Part shown: piece after piece, positions 9,376 to 18,074 of the stretch | Layout: every line of letters begins with the position of its first letter | Position numbering within the stretch: the first letter of the stretch is position 1 | Assembly: GCA_047621665.1 (NCBI GenBank) | Contig: JBLHMB010000013.1 | Location: 1-64,000, forward strand | Source of the DNA: Actimicrobium sp047621665 | GTDB lineage: Bacteria > Pseudomonadota > Gammaproteobacteria > Burkholderiales > Burkholderiaceae_D | Direction: 5' to 3' | DNA length: 64,000 bases | Position numbers and translations under genes: made by a program | Notes under the pieces: model-generated | Told to the model about the DNA's origin: nothing | What the model saw: the letters and a program-made list of their open reading frames with translations, nothing else | Databases searched by the model: none

Positions 9376-9562
9376 AATAGATTAGTTGTCATACCTAAAA
9401 GTACGAGTCACGTTGCGGGAAAAATTTTGCTTCGTCCGGAGCGAGGGAGATCCATCCGAATATCTTTCCTCAAAAATATTAAATTCTGGCAATAGCAACC
9501 ATTAGTGACTAAACTCGATGCTCCGGAAGTAGAGCAGATATCCACCGTGAAAGCCTCGCATC

Positions 9563-11038
9563 ATGACCGAGCAATCCTGTTCCCTGCGCATGTCCACCGG
9601 CGTCCCGGGATGCGACGAAATTCTGGATGGCGGATTGATCGCCGGGCGCTGTTACCTGATTGGCGGTTCGGCCGGTGCCGGCAAAACGATCTTTTCACTG
9701 CAATGGCTGCGTGCCGGTTTGCAGCGCCATGAAAAATGCCTGTACATCACACTGTGCGAACCCGGTCCTGAAATCTTCCGCAATGTCGCCGGTTTTGGCT
9801 GGCAGCTCGACCACATCGAGATCGTGGATCTCTCACCAGACGGCACCGAACCGCGCCAAGACCCGGGCGAATACCACATATTTCCACCCAGCGAAGTCGA
9901 AAGCACACCGATCTGGAAGTCGATTTATCAGGCCGTGTGCAGCACCCGGCCTGACCGTCTGGTCATTGATTCGGTGACTCAACTGCGCTATCTGGCGACC
10001 GATGAAGTCCAGTTTCGTAAGAATATCCTGGCGCTGGTGAACTTCCTCAATGGCACCGGTACAACCTCGCTGCTAGCCTTTGATCCGACCGAGATGATGC
10101 GCGATACCTCGGTTGCGCTGGCTGTTGATGGCGTGATCCGCCTGAGCAAGGATATTTCAGCCGGACTGGGGATCGGTCTGCGCAGCCTTGAAGTCGAAAA
10201 ACTGCGCGGCTCGGGCTTCATGTCGGGACGCCATCCGATGCGCATTACCGGCAATGGCATGCACGTCTTTCCGCACCGGATCGAGCACACCGGCACGCTC
10301 AATCCGGGCGACCAGATGTTGTCATCAGGCATTGCCGAACTGGACCAGTTACTCGGTGGCGGTCTCGAATCCGGCACCACCACGCTGCTGACCGGCCCGA
10401 CCGGCACCGGCAAAAGTACGCTCGGCACGCAGTTTCTGGCGCACCATGCACGCAGCCACCGCGCGGTTTTGTTCACCTTCGAGGAACCGGCCAGCTTCAT
10501 CATGGCGCGCAGCCGCGGCATCGGTGCACCGATCGACGATGTGGTCGCCTCCGGCGCGCTGAAAATCGTGCGCATCAATCCGATCGAGCTCTATCCTGAT
10601 GAATTTCTGGCCGCCATCCGCGACGCCGTCGAAATCGATGGCTGCACGATGGTGATGATCGACAGCTTGCGCGGCTACCAGTTTGCGATGGAAGAATTCG
10701 GCAAGCCGCAAGCGCACATCCACAACATGGTCAGCTACCTGTCACGCAACGGGGTGTCGACGCTGCTGATCAATGAAGTCGAACACATCACCAGCACCAG
10801 CCTGAAAGCCACCGACCTCGGTGTGAGTCACCTGGCCGACAACATCGTGCTGCTGCGCTATGCCGAATACGCCGGTCAGGTCATCAAGATTGTCGGTTGC
10901 CTGAAAAAGCGCGTCGGCAATTTTCAGCCCGAACTGCGCCAGATGAAAGTCAGCGCCTCCGGTATCGAAATCAGCGAAAAGCTGCAGCATCTGCAAGGCA
11001 TCCTGACCGGCGTACCTGCTTTCAAGCTAGCGGACTAA
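9563..11038 (+). CDS. KaiC-like double-domain RecA/Rad55-type ATPase
   Basis: The 491-residue protein consists of two tandem KaiC-type ATPase domains. Walker A motifs are GGSAGAGKT at 34-42 and GPTGTGKST at 278-286. The second domain keeps the paired glutamates (Glu307-Glu308 in FTFEEP), while the first has only one (Glu66 in LCEPGPE). At the place of the cyanobacterial KaiC phosphosites Ser-Thr, this protein has Ser422-His423 by my alignment, so the clock-type dual phosphorylation cycle is unlikely. No kaiA or kaiB is nearby. It is followed three bases later by a PAS-GGDEF-EAL gene and is divergent from BphP2. A signalling ATPase role is inferred; its true partner is unknown. Confidence 0.85.
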   Translation: MTEQSCSLRMSTGVPGCDEILDGGLIAGRCYLIGGSAGAGKTIFSLQWLRAGLQRHEKCLYITLCEPGPEIFRNVAGFGWQLDHIEIVDLSPDGTEPRQDPGEYHIFPPSEVESTPIWKSIYQAVCSTRPDRLVIDSVTQLRYLATDEVQFRKNILALVNFLNGTGTTSLLAFDPTEMMRDTSVALAVDGVIRLSKDISAGLGIGLRSLEVEKLRGSGFMSGRHPMRITGNGMHVFPHRIEHTGTLNPGDQMLSSGIAELDQLLGGGLESGTTTLLTGPTGTGKSTLGTQFLAHHARSHRAVLFTFEEPASFIMARSRGIGAPIDDVVASGALKIVRINPIELYPDEFLAAIRDAVEIDGCTMVMIDSLRGYQFAMEEFGKPQAHIHNMVSYLSRNGVSTLLINEVEHITSTSLKATDLGVSHLADNIVLLRYAEYAGQVIKIVGCLKKRVGNFQPELRQMKVSASGIEISEKLQHLQGILTGVPAFKLAD

Positions 11039-11041
11039 GCG

Positions 11042-13513
11042 ATGAACCGCTCACCTGCATTGGCAACGATCAGCCTGCTCATCGCTGATCCGGTCGATCG
11101 CCGCCTGCTGGCGGAATTCCTGCAGCAGACCGGGTATCAGGTGCAGATCCTGCAAGCGGCCGACCTCAACGCCACCGGCGTCAACGCCGCGCTGTGCGTC
11201 ACTGACGAGCAGGCTGCGCGCCGGCATGGTCGCGCCTTGCTCGATCTCAAGCAACGACTGCAGCCGCTGTATTTTCCTGTCCTGATGACGTTGAGCGGCA
11301 ATCAGTCCGCCACCGGCTGGCTGCGAACCGGCTTTGACGACGTGCTGCGTCTACCGCTCAAAAAAGATGATTTGCTGGCGCGACTCGAAGCTTTCCTGCG
11401 GCTGCGCCAGCATTCCGAAGATTTGCAAATCGAGAGCGACCTGCGCTATCGCAGTACCTTTGACCTGGCACCGGTAGGCATCGTCCACACCACGCTCGAT
11501 GGCACCATCACGCTGATCAATCCCTGTTTCGGCGCAATGTTACAGCGGACCGCCGAAGCACCTCTGCCGGGACAGCAACTCACCAGTCTGGTGGCCGGCG
11601 AAGACCGCCTCCAGATGCATCGGGCCATCGCGGCCTTACTCGCTGGCAATATCCCAAGCATGCCTTCTTTCGACCTGCGCTTCGGGCGCCATGAAGCAAG
11701 CTTGTTGTGGACCAGTGTCACGCTCTCGCTGGCACGCGGCATACGCGGCCAGCCGGGTCACGTGCTGGCGTTGATCGAAGACATCAGCCAGCGCAAAAAA
11801 ATGGAACAGGCGCTACGCGAATCGGAACGTTTCGGCAAAGCGACGCTGAATGCCTTGTCCGAACACATCTGTGTCGTCGACGAAGCAGGTCAGCTGCTGG
11901 CGGTCAATACGGCGTGGCGCAACTATGCCAACGACCAGGCTGGCCCGACCCCGATCGACTGGACCGGCTACAACTATCTGACTGTATGCGATGCCGCCGC
12001 GACGCACGGCATCGAGGATGCGCGCCTGCTAGCCCAAGGCATGCGCGCGGTACTGGCGGGCACAATCGAGGAATTTCATCACGAATACCGCTGTGGTCCG
12101 CCTGGCCAGCCCAGCTGGTTCGTCGCCAGGCTGACGCGCTTTCCTCAGGACGGGCCGACCCGGGTCGTGGTCGCTCACGAAAACATTACCGAGGGCAAGC
12201 ACGTCCAAAAGCACCTGACCTACCTGGCCCATTACGACAGCCTGACCGGATTGCCCAACCGGGTCCTGTTTTATGACCGTCTGAAACAGGCCTTGCTGCA
12301 AGCCGGACGCAACAACTGGATCGTAGGCGTGATGTTCATCGACCTCGATCATTTCAAGACCGTCAACGATACGCTCGGCCATGCCGCCGGCGATAATTTG
12401 CTGCAACAAGCCAGCCGGCGCATCGTCGACAGCCTGCGCGCCAATGATACGGTCGGCCGGCTCGGTGGCGACGAATTTGGCGTCTTCCTGCCGAACCTGA
12501 GTACGCAACAGGACGCGGCAATGCTGGCCGAAAAAATCACACACGCCTTGTCCGCACCGTTCGTGCTCGGTGCTACCGAGATCTTTGTCACGCCCAGCAT
12601 CGGCATCACGCTCTACCCGCTGGATGGCAACAACGCCGACGGCTTGATCTCCAGCGCCGATACCGCGATGTACCGGGCTAAAGAACTCGGTCGCAACGGA
12701 CATCAGTTTTTTACGCCGCACATGAGCGCGCTGCTGAGCGCCCATGTGCGTCTTGAAAACGCCTTGCGCAAAGCGCTGGAACGCCAGGAACTGTCGCTGC
12801 AGTATCAGCCGCAAGTCGACATTGCGAGTGGTCGCCTCATCGGTGTCGAGGCATTACTGCGCTGGCACCATCCCGAAATGGGCGTCATCTCGCCGGCACG
12901 ATTCATCCCGGTTGCCGAGGAAACCGGCCTGATCGTCCCGGTCGGTGCGTGGATGTTGCAGGTCGCCTGTGCCCAGAACAAGGCATGGCAACGTGCCGGC
13001 CTCGCCCCCATCGTGATGGCCGTCAACCTGTCAGCACGCCAGTTCAAGCACAGCGACGTCCGAACCCTGGTGAGCGAGGTGCTGCAGAAAACCGGGCTGG
13101 ACGGCCGCTATCTCGAGCTCGAAGTGACCGAGGGTATTGCCATGGAAAACACGGAAGCGCTGATCGCCACAATGGTCTCTCTCAAGGAACTCGGCGTGCG
13201 CCTGTCGCTCGATGATTTTGGCACCGGCTATTCGAACCTCGCTTATCTGAAGCGCTTTCCGCTTGACACGATCAAGATCGATCGCTCATTCATCAGCGGC
13301 ATCGGCCAGGGTGACGATGCGGTCATCGCGGCCACTGTAATCACGTTGGGTCACCACTTGAACCTGAAGGTGATTGCTGAAGGAGTCGAAACCCAGGCCC
13401 AGCTCGGCGTGCTGGAACAGCTCGGCTGCGACCACATGCAGGGTTACCTGTTCAGCCGGCCGCTGGCAACCGACGCGGTCACAGCACTGCTTTGGCAGCA
13501 TCAACCTAAATAA
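11042..13513 (+). CDS. REC-like/PAS/PAS/GGDEF/EAL c-di-GMP turnover protein
   Basis: The 823-residue protein begins with a receiver-like fold that lacks the usual LLD phospho-acceptor motif, then has two PAS domains, a GGDEF domain and an EAL domain. The cyclase site reads RLGGDEFGVF and is preceded by RAND, a standard RxxD product-inhibition site. The phosphodiesterase domain has VEALLRWHH and DDFGTGYSNLAYL, so both activities look possible. No membrane segment or signal peptide is visible. The ATG follows the KaiC-like stop by three bases, so the two are almost certainly co-transcribed and probably work together. Whether net synthesis or breakdown of c-di-GMP dominates cannot be read from sequence. 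Confidence 0.92.
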   Translation: MNRSPALATISLLIADPVDRRLLAEFLQQTGYQVQILQAADLNATGVNAALCVTDEQAARRHGRALLDLKQRLQPLYFPVLMTLSGNQSATGWLRTGFDDVLRLPLKKDDLLARLEAFLRLRQHSEDLQIESDLRYRSTFDLAPVGIVHTTLDGTITLINPCFGAMLQRTAEAPLPGQQLTSLVAGEDRLQMHRAIAALLAGNIPSMPSFDLRFGRHEASLLWTSVTLSLARGIRGQPGHVLALIEDISQRKKMEQALRESERFGKATLNALSEHICVVDEAGQLLAVNTAWRNYANDQAGPTPIDWTGYNYLTVCDAAATHGIEDARLLAQGMRAVLAGTIEEFHHEYRCGPPGQPSWFVARLTRFPQDGPTRVVVAHENITEGKHVQKHLTYLAHYDSLTGLPNRVLFYDRLKQALLQAGRNNWIVGVMFIDLDHFKTVNDTLGHAAGDNLLQQASRRIVDSLRANDTVGRLGGDEFGVFLPNLSTQQDAAMLAEKITHALSAPFVLGATEIFVTPSIGITLYPLDGNNADGLISSADTAMYRAKELGRNGHQFFTPHMSALLSAHVRLENALRKALERQELSLQYQPQVDIASGRLIGVEALLRWHHPEMGVISPARFIPVAEETGLIVPVGAWMLQVACAQNKAWQRAGLAPIVMAVNLSARQFKHSDVRTLVSEVLQKTGLDGRYLELEVTEGIAMENTEALIATMVSLKELGVRLSLDDFGTGYSNLAYLKRFPLDTIKIDRSFISGIGQGDDAVIAATVITLGHHLNLKVIAEGVETQAQLGVLEQLGCDHMQGYLFSRPLATDAVTALLWQHQPK

Positions 13514-13547
13514 CCGGCTGACAAAAACCTGCTGTACACTCCGCCGC

Positions 13548-13928
13548 ATGAGAGCAATTTTTCACACCATGCTGATTTGGCTGATGCTGCTGGCAGTTCC
13601 CGTCCAGGGATTTGCTGCGGCCACCATGCTGTTGTGTGAACCGGTTGTCGTCAGTCTGCATGCCAGTGCGGCAGCGCACGATCATGCTGCCATGCTGGAA
13701 GCGCGCGCATCGGAGCAGCCGGATCAACCGGCCTCCTCAAGCCATCACACTTCTGGCAAATGCAGTAGCTGTGCAGCTTTTTGCCTGGGCCTGGTGATGA
13801 TGACATCGACGCAGCCCAGCCTGCCGGCACTTGATTTCCCTGCGCAACACAATGCCGCTTCGACGGCCCGCCTGATCTCGGTCATTCCCGACCATCCCGA
13901 ACGCCCCCCGCAAGCCCTCCTCGCCTGA
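13548..13928 (+). CDS. small exported His/Cys-rich protein of the copper operon
   Basis: This 126-residue protein starts with a signal peptide or membrane helix (about residues 1-25, ending VQGFAA). The mature part has several histidines (AAHDHAAM, SSHHTS) and cysteines (KCSSCAAFC), followed by a second hydrophobic stretch. I do not recognise a defined family with certainty; it resembles the small periplasmic or membrane proteins often found at the head of copper or cobalt resistance operons (DUF2946-like). It lies 34 bases after the GGDEF-EAL gene and 61 bases before the TolC-like gene. Metal binding is inferred from composition and context. Confidence 0.6.
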   Translation: MRAIFHTMLIWLMLLAVPVQGFAAATMLLCEPVVVSLHASAAAHDHAAMLEARASEQPDQPASSSHHTSGKCSSCAAFCLGLVMMTSTQPSLPALDFPAQHNAASTARLISVIPDHPERPPQALLA

Positions 13929-13989
13929 TTCCGGTTGATCCCTGCCCGCCCTGCGGCAGGCCTTTTCCTTCTGTTCTCTGAGGTTTTCC

Positions 13990-15384
13990 ATGAAATACCC
14001 TATTGCGTGCGCCGTCGCGACCCTGTTACTGGGCGGCTGCGCCAGCTTTTCGCCGGATGGTGGTTTCGATACCGTCACCAACGTCACCCGCGAACGGCTC
14101 GGTACCGAGACCCGCATCGCCCGTAACGAAACCGATATCGCTGCGCTGGCCGAGACCATCGCACCGCTGCTGAAACCGGCACTCTCGGTCGACCGCGCGG
14201 TCCAGGTTGCGCTGCTCAATAACCGCGGCTTGCAAGCCACCTACCAGCGCCTGGGTCTGGCCGAAGCCGACCTGGTTCAGGCTGGCCGTCTGCAAAATCC
14301 GCGCTTCGGTTTCAAGCGCACCCACCAAGGCAGCGACGTCCTGATTGATCGCAGCCTGACCATCAATCTGGTCAATTTGCTGACTGCACCGCTGGCCACC
14401 CGTATCGAAAGCCGGCGCTTCGAACAGACCCGCTTGCAGGTGGCCGATGCCGCGTTATCCGTCGCAGCCGAGACACGCCGTGCGTATTACGACGCGCTCG
14501 GCGCCGTCCAGCAGCGTACCTATGCGCAGCAGGTCAGTGATGCCGCCGAAGCCGGTGCCGAACTCGGTGTGCGGATGGCCAAAGTCGGCAACTGGAGCAC
14601 CCTCGATATGGCACGCGAACGCAGCTTCCATGTTGACGCGGTGACCCAGCTGGCCCTGGCTGACCGGGAAGTGCTGGCCAGCCGCGAAAAGCTGGTGCGC
14701 CTGCTCGGCCTCGATCGTGCCGATGCGTTCACACTGCCCGACCGGTTGCCGGATTTGCCAGCGACCGCCATCGATCTCAAGCAGGTTGATCAGATCGCCT
14801 TGCGCGAGCGACTCGATATCCAGGCCGGCAAACTGCAATTGCAAGCCACCGCTGCCTCGTTGAACCTGACGCGCAGCACGCGCTTCGTCAATGCGCTTGA
14901 AATCGGTGGTAACCGCAAAACCGCCAGCGGCCAGACGCCGGAAACCGGTTACGAGCTCAGCCTGGAAATTCCGCTGTTCGACTGGGGCACCGCACGCGTG
15001 GCCCGGGCCGAATCAACCTACATGCAAGGCGTCCACCAATTGGCTGAAACGGCCATCATGGCAGGCAGCCAGGCGCGTGAAAGCTATGGCAATTACCGCG
15101 TTTCGTATCAGCTGGCGCGCCATTATCGTGACGAGGTGATGCCGCTACGCAAACGTATTTCCGACGAAACCATGGTGCGCTACAACGGCATGCTCGTTAG
15201 CGTCTTCGAGCTGCTGGCGGATTCCCGCGAGCAGGCCAGCGCCGCGCATGACTACATCGGTGCACTGAAACATTTCTGGATCGCTGACAGCGATCTGCAA
15301 GCCGCGCTGGGCGGACGCTTGCCGGCGAACACGCCGCTTGCCACGCCGATAGCCACGCCGCTAACCACTCAAGGAGCAAAATAA
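13990..15384 (+). CDS. TolC/CusC-family outer membrane efflux lipoprotein
   Basis: The 464-residue protein has a lipoprotein signal (LLLGGCASF, lipidation at Cys17) and the repeated helical architecture of outer-membrane efflux proteins, for example VALLNNRGLQATYQRLG, AGRLQNPRF and the second-half counterpart ELSLEIPLFDWGTARV. Such proteins form the outer-membrane channel of heavy-metal or drug efflux systems. No RND pump or membrane-fusion partner is in this window, so its pump partner must be elsewhere or it has a stand-alone role in the periplasmic copper system. It overlaps the following multicopper oxidase by one base (TAATG), with AAGGAG as that gene's ribosome site. Confidence 0.87.
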   Translation: MKYPIACAVATLLLGGCASFSPDGGFDTVTNVTRERLGTETRIARNETDIAALAETIAPLLKPALSVDRAVQVALLNNRGLQATYQRLGLAEADLVQAGRLQNPRFGFKRTHQGSDVLIDRSLTINLVNLLTAPLATRIESRRFEQTRLQVADAALSVAAETRRAYYDALGAVQQRTYAQQVSDAAEAGAELGVRMAKVGNWSTLDMARERSFHVDAVTQLALADREVLASREKLVRLLGLDRADAFTLPDRLPDLPATAIDLKQVDQIALRERLDIQAGKLQLQATAASLNLTRSTRFVNALEIGGNRKTASGQTPETGYELSLEIPLFDWGTARVARAESTYMQGVHQLAETAIMAGSQARESYGNYRVSYQLARHYRDEVMPLRKRISDETMVRYNGMLVSVFELLADSREQASAAHDYIGALKHFWIADSDLQAALGGRLPANTPLATPIATPLTTQGAK

Positions 15385-16775
15385 TGAATTCACGTCGCAA
15401 CTTCCTCTCAGGCAGTGTCGCCACCATGCTCGGTGCCGCCCTCGTTACCAAAGCGGGCGCCGCCAGTTTGCCGGAAGCACCGCTTCAAGCCAGCGCTGCC
15501 ACGATGCCGCCACTGATGCCGCCCAATGGCCGGCCCTATAACCCGGTCGTCACGCTCAATGGCTGGACGCTGCCATGGCGCATGAAAGACAACGTCAAGG
15601 AATTCCATCTGGTGGCCGAGCCGGTCGTGCGTGAAATCGCCCCCGGCATGACCGCCAACCTGTGGGGTTACAACGGCCAGAGTCCCGGCCCGACCATCGA
15701 AGTCGTCGAAGGCGACCGGGTACGCATATTCGTCACCAACAAATTGCCCGAACATACCAGCATCCACTGGCATGGACAGGAGCTGCCCAACGGTATGGAC
15801 GGCGTCACCGGCCTGACCCAGCCCGGCATTCCCTCCGGCAAGACCTTCGTCTACGAATTCGTCGCACGCCGCCCCGGTACCTTCATGTACCACCCGCATG
15901 CCGATGAAATGGTACAGATGGCGATGGGCATGATGGGTGCGTGGATCACCCATCCGAAAGATCCGAGGCAACATCAGGTCGACCGCGATTTCGTGTTTCT
16001 GCTGAATTCGTACGATATCGAGGCCGGCGCGCGCGTTCCGAAGGTCAACACGATGCTCGACTTCAATCTGTGGACCTTCAACAGCCGCGCGTTTCCGGGT
16101 ATCGATCCGCTGGTGGTGCGCCAGGGCGACCGGGTCCGTATCCGCGCCGGCAACCTGACGATGACCAACCATCCTATCCATCTGCACGGCCACTCGTTCG
16201 AAGTCACCGGTACCGATGGCGGCTGGGTGCCGAAATCGGCGCGCTGGCCGGAAGTCACGACCGATATCGCGGTGGGCCAGATGCGTGCCGTCGAATTCAT
16301 TGCCGAGCATCCCGGCGACTGGGCCCTGCATTGCCACAAATCGCATCACACGATGAACGCGATGGGCCACAATGTGCCGACCATGATCGGTGTCGACCAC
16401 ACTGGCATCGCGAAAAAAATCAATGCGCTGGTACCGGACTACATGGTGATGGGCGACAAGGGCGGCGCGATGGGCGGCATGATGATGCCCTTGCCGGACA
16501 ATACCCTGCCGATGATGAGCGGTGATGGTCCGTACGGCAGCATCGAGATGGGCGGGATGTTTACGATGCTCAAGGTACGCACCGGCCAGGCGCGCAATGA
16601 TTACAAGGACCCCGGCTGGTACCAGCAACCAGCGGGTACGATGGCGTACGAATGGACTGGCCCGATGCCCGCCGCCAGCGCCGCCAATGCACCGCCTGCC
16701 GATGCCACCACGCTCGATGTCAAACGCGGTGGCATGTCCGGTATGCCAGGCATGTCCGGCATGCACAACCACTAA
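15384..16775 (+). CDS. multicopper oxidase (periplasmic, copper tolerance)
   Basis: The 463-residue protein starts with a twin-arginine signal (NSRRNFLSG followed by a hydrophobic stretch), as expected for an enzyme exported after metal loading. All four copper-binding motifs are visible: IHWHGQE, YHPHADEM, HPIHLHGHSFEV and HCHKSHHTM. The tail is rich in Met and His (GMSGMPGMSGMHNH), which suggests extra copper-binding capacity. Such enzymes oxidise Cu(I) to the less toxic Cu(II). Genes for CopC and CopD follow directly, matching the copABCD-type arrangement. Confidence 0.93.
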   Translation: MNSRRNFLSGSVATMLGAALVTKAGAASLPEAPLQASAATMPPLMPPNGRPYNPVVTLNGWTLPWRMKDNVKEFHLVAEPVVREIAPGMTANLWGYNGQSPGPTIEVVEGDRVRIFVTNKLPEHTSIHWHGQELPNGMDGVTGLTQPGIPSGKTFVYEFVARRPGTFMYHPHADEMVQMAMGMMGAWITHPKDPRQHQVDRDFVFLLNSYDIEAGARVPKVNTMLDFNLWTFNSRAFPGIDPLVVRQGDRVRIRAGNLTMTNHPIHLHGHSFEVTGTDGGWVPKSARWPEVTTDIAVGQMRAVEFIAEHPGDWALHCHKSHHTMNAMGHNVPTMIGVDHTGIAKKINALVPDYMVMGDKGGAMGGMMMPLPDNTLPMMSGDGPYGSIEMGGMFTMLKVRTGQARNDYKDPGWYQQPAGTMAYEWTGPMPAASAANAPPADATTLDVKRGGMSGMPGMSGMHNH

Positions 16776-16791
16776 TCGATCGGAGTTTTCC

Positions 16792-17157
16792 ATGTTCAAG
16801 CATTCTGTCTTTACTTTCCTTGTTGCCTTGTGCGGGTTCGCACTGGCCCCCGCGGCGCTGGCCCATGGCGTCCTCGAAAACGCCAGTCCGCTCGCCGGTG
16901 CGGTGCTCGACACCACGCCGGCGCAGATTCGCCTGCAATTTAACGAGGCCCTCGAGGCCAACTTCAGCAAGATCACGTTGACCGATGCCGCTGGCACCGT
17001 GCTGGCGACACCTGCTTCCCAAGTCGAACCGGGCCATCCCGACGTCATGGTGCTGACGCCCCCCGCACTGGCTTCCGGTGCCTGGCAAGTCAACTGGTCG
17101 ACGCTGACGCGCGATGGTCATCGGCGCAAGGGTGACTATTCTTTCCGGGTGAAATAG
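16792..17157 (+). CDS. copC: CopC, periplasmic copper-binding protein
   Basis: The 121-residue protein has a signal peptide cleaved after ALA so that the mature chain would start His-Gly-Val, the N-terminal histidine that forms the copper-binding brace in CopC. The family signature ENASPLAGAVLDTTPAQIRLQFNEALE and the second histidine in TRDGHRRKGDYSF are present. It delivers or buffers copper in the periplasm. Its stop overlaps the GTG start of copD by one base, so the two are coupled. Confidence 0.93.
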   Translation: MFKHSVFTFLVALCGFALAPAALAHGVLENASPLAGAVLDTTPAQIRLQFNEALEANFSKITLTDAAGTVLATPASQVEPGHPDVMVLTPPALASGAWQVNWSTLTRDGHRRKGDYSFRVK

Positions 17158-18047
17158 TGATTGCACTGGTGGCGCTGCTGAACCTCGCGCTGGCGCTGCT
17201 GGTCGGCGCGACGCTGGCTGGTTCATGGCTTGCAGGACCGTCGTCAGGATGGGCCGGCACTGCCGCCCGCCAGCTGCGTGCAACGGCACGCATTGCCGCA
17301 ATACTGACGCTGCTGGCTAGCGTGCTGGTACTGTGGTTTCAGGTCGCCGTGATGACGGAACTGCCGCTGCTGGCGGCGGCGCCAGCGGTGGTGGCCGTCC
17401 TGACCGGCTCGCACTACGGGATGAGCTGGCTCGCCGGATGCGCCGCACTGATTGCACTCATCGCGCTGCTCGTGTCGGGCTGGCGCGGTATCGCTATCAA
17501 TGTGGCTATAGTCTGCGCACTGGCCGTGTTCGCCATCAGTCGCAGCCTGGTCAGCCATGCCGTGATGGACGGTGACCTGAGCTGGTCGGTCGCTATTGAA
17601 GCCGTCCATCTGTTGCTCATCAGCGGCTGGGTCGGCATGGTGCTGGTGGCGGGATGGATGGTACTGGCACGACCACCCGGAACGCGATCGGACGACCTGG
17701 CCAATTGCCGGCGCTATGCCGATACGCTGTCGCGCGCTGCCATGCTGGCGGTGATCGGCATCGTGCTGACCGGGGCCTTCAATGCCTGGCGTGCAATGGG
17801 CGACATCACGCAACTGGTCACCACGGACTGGGGCCTGACCTTGACCGCCAAGCTGGTACTGGTCGGCAGCGCGATTGCGCTCGGTGCGATCAACCGCTGG
17901 TGGCTGGTACCGGCCTTGATGACAGACCCGGACAGCGATCGGGCCTGTCGACGATTTGCCCTTAACCTGCGTATCGAAGGCGTCGTGCTGATGTTGACCC
18001 TGGTCGCTGCAGCCTTGCTCAGTGCCGATTCACCACCAGGTGATTAA
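17157..18047 (+). CDS. copD: CopD, inner-membrane copper transport protein
   Basis: The 296-residue product is very hydrophobic, with about eight predicted membrane helices, and belongs to the CopD family that works with CopC in copper uptake across the inner membrane. The family core is seen around residues 135-160 (SWSVAIEAVHLLLISGWVGMV) and ALGAINRWWLVPAL. It starts with GTG at 17157, overlapping the copC stop. A short gap ending in a T-run (18047-18074) separates it from copA. Confidence 0.9.
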   Translation: MIALVALLNLALALLVGATLAGSWLAGPSSGWAGTAARQLRATARIAAILTLLASVLVLWFQVAVMTELPLLAAAPAVVAVLTGSHYGMSWLAGCAALIALIALLVSGWRGIAINVAIVCALAVFAISRSLVSHAVMDGDLSWSVAIEAVHLLLISGWVGMVLVAGWMVLARPPGTRSDDLANCRRYADTLSRAAMLAVIGIVLTGAFNAWRAMGDITQLVTTDWGLTLTAKLVLVGSAIALGAINRWWLVPALMTDPDSDRACRRFALNLRIEGVVLMLTLVAAALLSADSPPGD

Positions 18048-18074
18048 CTAGTCAGATTTTTTTGGAAAGACAAT

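Noticed and set aside
15408..17093. 561-codon minus-strand frame
   Set aside because: It lies opposite the multicopper oxidase and CopC, both clearly coding, and shows histidine-rich antisense composition.
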